Shown piece by piece: positions 55,752 through 64,000 of a stretch of 64,000 nucleotides of DNA. Position numbers and translations under genes: made by a program. Origin of the DNA: Meghimatium bilineatum (lineage: Eukaryota; Mollusca; Gastropoda; Stylommatophora; Philomycidae). Under the pieces are notes generated by a model. The model did no database searches and was not told the DNA's origin. It saw only the letters and a program-made list of their open reading frames with translations. The stretch is taken from assembly GCA_034231615.1 (NCBI GenBank), contig CM067306.1:45452094-45516093 (forward strand), read 5' to 3'. The stretch's first letter is position 1, and each line of letters opens with the position of its first letter.

Positions 55752-58700
55752 CCTATTACACATGATTTCGTTGTACTACTGCTTAATACTTCAGAACTCT
55801 GGCGTATTACACACAAATTAGGTGTATTGCAGTTTAGTACGCTAAATCTCGTTGTATTCTGGCATATTACTCACAAATTCATTGTACTGAAGCTTACTAC
55901 ACTATAATTGAGTGTATTCTGGCCCATTACACATGATTTTGTTGTATTGCACCTTAATACTGCAGAACACTGGAGTATTAAACACGAATTGGGTGTATTG
56001 CAGTTTAGTACGCCAAAACTCGTTGTATTCTGGCATATTACTCACAGATTTGGTGTACTGAAGCTTACTACACTAGAATTGAGTGTATTCTGGCCTATTG
56101 CACATGATTTGATTGTACTGCAGCTTAATAGGTCAGAACACTGGCGTATTACACAAGAATTGGGTGTATTGCAGTTTATTACGCCAAAACTCGTTGTATT
56201 CTGGGATATTACTAACAAATTCATTGTACTGAAGCTTACTACACTAGAATTGAGTGTATTCTAGCCTATTACACATGATTTCGTTGTAGTGCAGCTTAAT
56301 ACTTCAGAACTCTAGCGTATTACACACAAATTGGGTGTATTGCAGTTTAGTACGCCAAAACTCGTTGTATTCTGGGATATTACTCACAAATTCATTGTAC
56401 TGAAGCTTACTACACTAGAATTGAGTGTATTCTGGCCTATAACACATGATTTCGTTGCATGGCAGCTTAATACGTCAGAACACTGGCGTATTACACAAGA
56501 ATAGGGTGTATTGCAGTTTAGTATGCCAAAACTCGTTGTATTCTGGGATATTACTCACATATTCATTGTACTGAAGCTTACTACACTAGAATTGAGTGTA
56601 TTCTGGCCTATTACACATGATTTCGTTGTATTGCAGCTTAATACGTCAGAACACTGGCGTATCACATACGAATTGGGTGTATTGCAGTTTAGTACGCCAC
56701 AACTGGTTGTATTCTGGCACATTACTCACACATTCATTGTACTGAAGCTTACTACACTAGAATTGAGTGTATTCTGGTCCATTACACATGATTTCGTTGT
56801 ATTGCAGCTTAATACATCAGAAAACTGGCGTATTAAACACGATTTGGGAGTATTGCAGTTTAGTACGCCAAAAACTCGTTGTATTCTGGCATATTAATCA
56901 CAAATTCATTGCACTGAAGCTTACTACATTAGAATTGAGTGTATTCTAGCCTATTACACATGATTTCGTTGTAGTGCAGCTTAATACTTCAGAACTCTGG
57001 CATATTACACACAAATTGGGTGTATTTCAGTTTAGTAAGCTAAAACTCGTTGTATTCTGGCATATTACTCACACATTGGGTGTACTGAAGCTTACTACAC
57101 TAGAATTGAGTGTATTCTGACCCATTACACATGATTTCGTTGTATTGCACCTTAATACTGCAGAACACTGGCGTATTAAACACGAATTGGGTGTATTGCA
57201 GTTTAGTACGCCAAAACTCGTTGTATTCTGGCATATTACTCACAAATTGGGTGTACTGAAGCTTACTACACTAGAATTGAGTGTATTCTGGCCTATTGCA
57301 CATGATTTCGTTGTATCGCAGCTTAATACTGCAGAACACTTGCGTATTACACACAAATTGGGTGTATTGCAGTTTAGTACGCCAAAACTCCTTGTATTCT
57401 GGCATATTACTCACAAATTGGGAGTACTCAAGCTTACTACACTAGAAGTGAGTGTATTCTGGCCTATTGCACATGATTCCGTTGTACTGCAGCTTAATAC
57501 GTTATAACACTGGCGTATTACACAAGAATTGGGTGTATTGCAGTTTAGTACGCCAAAAACTCGTTGTATTCTGGCATATTAATCACAAATTCATTGCACT
57601 GAAGCTTACTACATTAGAATTGAGTGTATTCTAGCCTATTACACATGATTTCGTTGTAGTGCAGCTTAATACTTCAGAACTCTGGCGTATTACACACAAA
57701 TTGGGTGTATTTCAGTTTAGTAAGCTAAAACTCGTTGTATTCTGGCATATTACTCACACATTGGGTGTACTGAAGCTTACTACACTAGAATTGAGTGTAT
57801 TCTGGCCTATTGCACATGATTTCGTTGTACTGCAGCTTAATACGTCAGAAAACTGGCGTTTTACACAAGAATTGAGTGTATTGCAGTTTAGTACGACAAA
57901 ATTCGTTGTATTCTGGGATATTACTCACAAATTCATTGTACTGAAGCTTACTACACTAGAATTGAGTGTATTCTAGCCTATTACACATGATTTCGTTGTA
58001 GTGCAGCTTAATACTTCAGAACACTGGCGTATTACACACAAATTGGGTGTATTGCAGATTAGTATTCTAAAACTCGTTGTATTCTGGCATATTACTCACA
58101 AATTCATTGTACTGAAGCTTACTACACTAGAAGTGAGTGTATTCTGGCCCATTACACATGATTTCGTTGTATTCAACCTTAATACTGCAGAACACTGGCG
58201 TATTAAACACGATTTGGGTGTATTGCAGTTTAGTACGCCAAAACTCGTTGTATTCTAGCATATTAATCAGTAATTCATTGCACTGAAGCTTACTACATTA
58301 GAATTGAGTGTATTCTAGCCTATTACACATGATTTCGTTGTATTGCACCTTAATACTTCAGAACTCTAGCGTATTACACACAAATTGGGTGTATTGCAGT
58401 TTAGTACGCCAAAACTCGTTGTATTCTGGGATATTACTCACAAATTCATTGTACTGAAGCTTACTACACTAGAATTGAGTGTATTCTGGCCTATAACACA
58501 TGATTTCGTTGCATGGCAGCTTAATACGTCAGAACACTGGCGTATTACACAAGAATAGGGTGTATTGCAGTTTAGTATGCCAAAACTCGTTGTATTCTGG
58601 GATATTACTCACATATTCATTGTACTGAAGCTTACTACACTAGAATTGAGTGTATTCTGGCCTATTACACATGATTTCGTTGTATTGCAGCTTAATACGT

Positions 58701-60030
58701 CAGAACACTGGCGTATCACATACGAATTGGGTATATTGCAGTTTAGTACGCCACAACTGGTTGTATTCTGGCACATTACTCACACATTCATTGTACTGAA
58801 GCTTACTACACTAGAATTGAGTGTATTCTGGTCCATTACACATGATTTCGTTGTATTGCAGCTTAATACATCAGAAAACTGGCGTATTAAACACGATTTG
58901 GGAGTATTGCAGTTTAGTACGCCAAAAACTCGTTGTATTCTGGCATATTAATCACAAATTCATTGCACTGAAGCTTACTACATTAGAATTGAGTGTATTC
59001 TAGCCTATTACACATGATTTCGTTGTAGTGCAGCTTAATACTTCAGAACTCTGGCGTATTACACACAAATTGGGTGTATTTCAGTTTAGTAAGCTAAAAC
59101 TCGTTGTATTCTGGCATATTACTCACACATTGGGTGTACTGAAGCTTACTACACTAGAATTGAGTGTATTCTGACCCATTACACATGATTTCGTTGTATT
59201 GCACCTTAATACTGCAGAACACTGGCGTATTAAACACGAATTGGGTGTATTGCAGTTTAGTACGCCAAAACTCGTTGTATTCTGGCATATTACTCACAAA
59301 TTGGGTGTACTGAAGCTTACTACACTAGAATTGAGTGTATTCTGGCCTATTGCACATGATTTCGTTGTATCGCAGCTTAATACTGCAGAACACTTGCGTA
59401 TTACACACAAATTGGGTGTATTGCAGTTTAGTACGCCAAAACTCCTTGTATTCTGGCATATTACTCACAAATTGGGAGTACTCAAGCTTACTACACTAGA
59501 AGTGAGTGTATTCTGGCCTATTGCACATGATTCCGTTGTACTGCAGCTTAATACGTTATAACACTGGCGTATTACACAAGAATTGGGTGTATTGCAGTTT
59601 AGTACGCCAAAAACTCGTTGTATTCTGGCATATTAATCACAAATTCATTGCACTGAAGCTTACTACATTAGAATTGAGTGTATTCTAGCCTATTACACAT
59701 GATTTCGTTGTAGTGCAGCTTAATACTTCAGAACTCTGGCGTATTACACACAAATTGGGTGTATTTCAGTTTAGTAAGCTAAAACTCGTTGTATTCTGGC
59801 ATATTACTCACACATTGGGTGTACTGAAGCTTACTACACTAGAATTGAGTGTATTCTGGCCTATTGCACATGATTTCGTTGTACTGCAGCTTAATACGTC
59901 AGAAAACTGGCGTTTTACACAAGAATTGAGTGTATTGCAGTTTAGTACGACAAAATTCGTTGTATTCTGGGATATTACTCACAAATTCATTGTACTGAAG
60001 CTTACTACACTAGAATTGAGTGTATTCTAG
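55752..60030 (+). repeat. 4279-bp (25-monomer) super-repeat, copy 1
   Basis: Length 4279 = 25 x 171 + 4; the +4 comes from four AAAAA insertions. It contains a 2054-bp HOR (56511-58564) and most of a 2225-bp HOR (58565-60789). Copies are distinguished by GGGTATATTGCAG (near 58730), which recurs only near 63009, and by TTGTACTACTGC (near 55769), which recurs only near 60049. Confidence 0.88.
56511..58564 (+). repeat. 2054-bp (12-monomer) HOR within the super-repeat
   Basis: Length 12 x 171 + 2. The matching landmarks of the next unit begin at 58565 (2054 bp on), 60790 and 62844. The two extra bases are AAAAA tracts at 56870-56874 and 57555-57559. Confidence 0.86.
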
Positions 60031-60789
60031 CCTATTACACATGATTTCGTTGTACTACTGCTTAATACTTCAGAACTCTGGCGTATTACACACAAATTAG
60101 GTGTATTGCAGTTTAGTACGCTAAATCTCGTTGTATTCTGGCATATTACTCACAAATTCATTGTACTGAAGCTTACTACACTATAATTGAGTGTATTCTG
60201 GCCCATTACACATGATTTTGTTGTATTGCACCTTAATACTGCAGAACACTGGAGTATTAAACACGAATTGGGTGTATTGCAGTTTAGTACGCCAAAACTC
60301 GTTGTATTCTGGCATATTACTCACAGATTTGGTGTACTGAAGCTTACTACACTAGAATTGAGTGTATTCTGGCCTATTGCACATGATTTGATTGTACTGC
60401 AGCTTAATAGGTCAGAACACTGGCGTATTACACAAGAATTGGGTGTATTGCAGTTTATTACGCCAAAACTCGTTGTATTCTGGGATATTACTAACAAATT
60501 CATTGTACTGAAGCTTACTACACTAGAATTGAGTGTATTCTAGCCTATTACACATGATTTCGTTGTAGTGCAGCTTAATACTTCAGAACTCTAGCGTATT
60601 ACACACAAATTGGGTGTATTGCAGTTTAGTACGCCAAAACTCGTTGTATTCTGGGATATTACTCACAAATTCATTGTACTGAAGCTTACTACACTAGAAT
60701 TGAGTGTATTCTGGCCTATAACACATGATTTCGTTGCATGGCAGCTTAATACGTCAGAACACTGGCGTATTACACAAGAATAGGGTGTA
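58565..60789 (+). repeat. 2225-bp (13-monomer) HOR within the super-repeat
   Basis: Length 13 x 171 + 2. It differs from the 2054-bp unit after about 60030. There, monomers of the TTGTACTACTGC, CTATAATTG, CACAGATTTGG and AATAGGTCAG types replace the ATTCTAAAAC/TTCAACC monomers of 58001-58258. Confidence 0.85.
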
Positions 60790-62843
60790 TTGCAGTTTAG
60801 TATGCCAAAACTCGTTGTATTCTGGGATATTACTCACATATTCATTGTACTGAAGCTTACTACACTAGAATTGAGTGTATTCTGGCCTATTACACATGAT
60901 TTCGTTGTATTGCAGCTTAATACGTCAGAACACTGGCGTATCACATACGAATTGGGTGTATTGCAGTTTAGTACGCCACAACTGGTTGTATTCTGGCACA
61001 TTACTCACACATTCATTGTACTGAAGCTTACTACACTAGAATTGAGTGTATTCTGGTCCATTACACATGATTTCGTTGTATTGCAGCTTAATACATCAGA
61101 AAACTGGCGTATTAAACACGATTTGGGAGTATTGCAGTTTAGTACGCCAAAAACTCGTTGTATTCTGGCATATTAATCACAAATTCATTGCACTGAAGCT
61201 TACTACATTAGAATTGAGTGTATTCTAGCCTATTACACATGATTTCGTTGTAGTGCAGCTTAATACTTCAGAACTCTGGCGTATTACACACAAATTGGGT
61301 GTATTTCAGTTTAGTAAGCTAAAACTCGTTGTATTCTGGCATATTACTCACACATTGGGTGTACTGAAGCTTACTACACTAGAATTGAGTGTATTCTGAC
61401 CCATTACACATGATTTCGTTGTATTGCACCTTAATACTGCAGAACACTGGCGTATTAAACACGAATTGGGTGTATTGCAGTTTAGTACGCCAAAACTCGT
61501 TGTATTCTGGCATATTACTCACAAATTGGGTGTACTGAAGCTTACTACACTAGAATTGAGTGTATTCTGGCCTATTGCACATGATTTCGTTGTATCGCAG
61601 CTTAATACTGCAGAACACTTGCGTATTACACACAAATTGGGTGTATTGCAGTTTAGTACGCCAAAACTCCTTGTATTCTGGCATATTACTCACAAATTGG
61701 GAGTACTCAAGCTTACTACACTAGAAGTGAGTGTATTCTGGCCTATTGCACATGATTCCGTTGTACTGCAGCTTAATACGTTATAACACTGGCGTATTAC
61801 ACAAGAATTGGGTGTATTGCAGTTTAGTACGCCAAAAACTCGTTGTATTCTGGCATATTAATCACAAATTCATTGCACTGAAGCTTACTACATTAGAATT
61901 GAGTGTATTCTAGCCTATTACACATGATTTCGTTGTAGTGCAGCTTAATACTTCAGAACTCTGGCGTATTACACACAAATTGGGTGTATTTCAGTTTAGT
62001 AAGCTAAAACTCGTTGTATTCTGGCATATTACTCACACATTGGGTGTACTGAAGCTTACTACACTAGAATTGAGTGTATTCTGGCCTATTGCACATGATT
62101 TCGTTGTACTGCAGCTTAATACGTCAGAAAACTGGCGTTTTACACAAGAATTGAGTGTATTGCAGTTTAGTACGACAAAATTCGTTGTATTCTGGGATAT
62201 TACTCACAAATTCATTGTACTGAAGCTTACTACACTAGAATTGAGTGTATTCTAGCCTATTACACATGATTTCGTTGTAGTGCAGCTTAATACTTCAGAA
62301 CACTGGCGTATTACACACAAATTGGGTGTATTGCAGATTAGTATTCTAAAACTCGTTGTATTCTGGCATATTACTCACAAATTCATTGTACTGAAGCTTA
62401 CTACACTAGAAGTGAGTGTATTCTGGCCCATTACACATGATTTCGTTGTATTCAACCTTAATACTGCAGAACACTGGCGTATTAAACACGATTTGGGTGT
62501 ATTGCAGTTTAGTACGCCAAAACTCGTTGTATTCTAGCATATTAATCAGTAATTCATTGCACTGAAGCTTACTACATTAGAATTGAGTGTATTCTAGCCT
62601 ATTACACATGATTTCGTTGTATTGCACCTTAATACTTCAGAACTCTAGCGTATTACACACAAATTGGGTGTATTGCAGTTTAGTACGCCAAAACTCGTTG
62701 TATTCTGGGATATTACTCACAAATTCATTGTACTGAAGCTTACTACACTAGAATTGAGTGTATTCTGGCCTATAACACATGATTTCGTTGCATGGCAGCT
62801 TAATACGTCAGAACACTGGCGTATTACACAAGAATAGGGTGTA
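60790..62843 (+). repeat. 2054-bp HOR, second super-repeat copy
   Basis: It corresponds to 56511-58564 at offset 4279. AAAAA tracts are at 61149-61153 and 61834-61838. Confidence 0.86.
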
Positions 62844-64000
62844 TTGCAGTTTAGTATGCCAAAACTCGTTGTATTCTGGGATATTACTCACATATTCATT
62901 GTACTGAAGCTTACTACACTAGAATTGAGTGTATTCTGGCCTATTACACATGATTTCGTTGTATTGCAGCTTAATACGTCAGAACACTGGCGTATCACAT
63001 ACGAATTGGGTATATTGCAGTTTAGTACGCCACAACTGGTTGTATTCTGGCACATTACTCACACATTCATTGTACTGAAGCTTACTACACTAGAATTGAG
63101 TGTATTCTGGTCCATTACACATGATTTCGTTGTATTGCAGCTTAATACATCAGAAAACTGGCGTATTAAACACGATTTGGGAGTATTGCAGTTTAGTACG
63201 CCAAAAACTCGTTGTATTCTGGCATATTAATCACAAATTCATTGCACTGAAGCTTACTACATTAGAATTGAGTGTATTCTAGCCTATTACACATGATTTC
63301 GTTGTAGTGCAGCTTAATACTTCAGAACTCTGGCGTATTACACACAAATTGGGTGTATTTCAGTTTAGTAAGCTAAAACTCGTTGTATTCTGGCATATTA
63401 CTCACACATTGGGTGTACTGAAGCTTACTACACTAGAATTGAGTGTATTCTGACCCATTACACATGATTTCGTTGTATTGCACCTTAATACTGCAGAACA
63501 CTGGCGTATTAAACACGAATTGGGTGTATTGCAGTTTAGTACGCCAAAACTCGTTGTATTCTGGCATATTACTCACAAATTGGGTGTACTGAAGCTTACT
63601 ACACTAGAATTGAGTGTATTCTGGCCTATTGCACATGATTTCGTTGTATCGCAGCTTAATACTGCAGAACACTTGCGTATTACACACAAATTGGGTGTAT
63701 TGCAGTTTAGTACGCCAAAACTCCTTGTATTCTGGCATATTACTCACAAATTGGGAGTACTCAAGCTTACTACACTAGAAGTGAGTGTATTCTGGCCTAT
63801 TGCACATGATTCCGTTGTACTGCAGCTTAATACGTTATAACACTGGCGTATTACACAAGAATTGGGTGTATTGCAGTTTAGTACGCCAAAAACTCGTTGT
63901 ATTCTGGCATATTAATCACAAATTCATTGCACTGAAGCTTACTACATTAGAATTGAGTGTATTCTAGCCTATTACACATGATTTCGTTGTAGTGCAGCTT
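62844..64000 (+). repeat. 2225-bp-type HOR, partial at window end
   Basis: It corresponds to 58565-59721. It carries the GGGTATATTGCAG variant near 63009, which identifies it as the second HOR of the super-repeat rather than another 2054-bp unit. Confidence 0.83.

Larger units (their letters stand above)
1..64000 (+). repeat. Satellite DNA array, 171-bp monomer, 374 complete head-to-tail copies
   Basis: Every part of the window is covered by the same 171-bp tandem repeat in one orientation. Complete monomers run from 19 to 63987; 1-18 is the end of a B subunit and 63988-64000 the start of a C subunit. Landmarks recur every 171 bp: GCAGCTTAATAC in C, TTTAGTACGCC in A, and GAAGCTTACTACACTAGAA in B. 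Only 23 monomer-internal indels were found, so about 351 monomers are exactly 171 bp. No transposon, microsatellite, inverted monomer or unique spacer interrupts the array. Known context: satellites of this monomer size with higher-order repeats are typical of eukaryotic centromeres. Inference: this is a centromeric or pericentromeric array. The species and satellite family are not recognised; it is not primate alpha satellite despite the equal length. Confidence 0.97.
60031..64000 (+). repeat. 4279-bp super-repeat, copy 2 (cut by window end)
   Basis: It follows copy 1 in register at offset 4279 to the end of the window. The junction lies in 60012-60052. One clear difference is CTCTGGCATATTAC at 56995-57008 against CTCTGGCGTATTAC at 61274-61287. 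Confidence 0.88.

Noticed and set aside
1-64000. A giant repetitive protein under a variant genetic code with UAG/UAA as sense codons
   Set aside because: Reassignment of TAG and TAA would extend many frames, but TGA also occurs in frame (for example 57117-57119). The -2 and +1 indels (23484, 29638, 42681 and others) break the frame regardless of code.
1-64000. Primate alpha satellite, because of the equal 171-bp monomer length
   Set aside because: The monomer sequence does not resemble the alphoid consensus, and the 51+60+60 internal structure is different. The length match may reflect nucleosome scale only.
1-64000. CRISPR array, because of regular repeats
   Set aside because: There are no unique spacers: the whole 171-bp unit is repeated, with no short-repeat/variable-spacer alternation and no cas genes.

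Overview
The whole 64 kb window is one uninterrupted, strictly head-to-tail satellite DNA array. I see no gene, RNA gene, transposon, CRISPR array or unique sequence in it. Exactly 374 complete monomers can be phased, from 19 to 63987, with a partial monomer at each end. The basic monomer is 171 bp (about 37% G+C in the consensus, 64 of 171 bases). Each monomer is built from three diverged copies of one shorter ancestral repeat: 51 bp (called C here), 60 bp (A) and 60 bp (B). The length balance closes exactly: 374 x 171 = 63954, plus a net +15 from 23 small indels that I located, gives the 63969 bp observed.

Above the monomer there is a mosaic of higher-order repeats (HORs) and nested tandem duplications. 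From left to right: 1-2115 is a heterogeneous block of older-looking monomers. 2116-7245 is a 2565-bp (15-mer) tandem duplication. 7246-20776 is a mosaic of 9-mer, 13-mer and larger duplications, several with visible crossover points. 20777-33084 is a 6154-bp (36-mer) tandem duplication whose copies look almost identical. 33892-39192 is a 16-mer/15-mer pair. 37744-50906 is a 6667/6496-bp duplication that joins the core families to a different monomer family. 42061-54537 holds 11-mer and 12-mer HORs of that family. 55752-64000 is a 4279-bp super-repeat made of a 2054-bp and a 2225-bp HOR.

This organisation, with a nucleosome-scale monomer, HORs and no transposon insertions, points to a eukaryotic chromosome, most likely a centromeric or pericentromeric region. 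That is inference: nothing here identifies the species. The 171-bp length equals that of primate alpha satellite, but I see no resemblance to alphoid sequence. Many long open frames exist because 171, 60 and 51 are all multiples of three. They start at GTG/TTG-type codons, end at the same few repeat-internal sites, and are broken by TAG, TAA, TGA and frameshifts, so I call no coding sequence.
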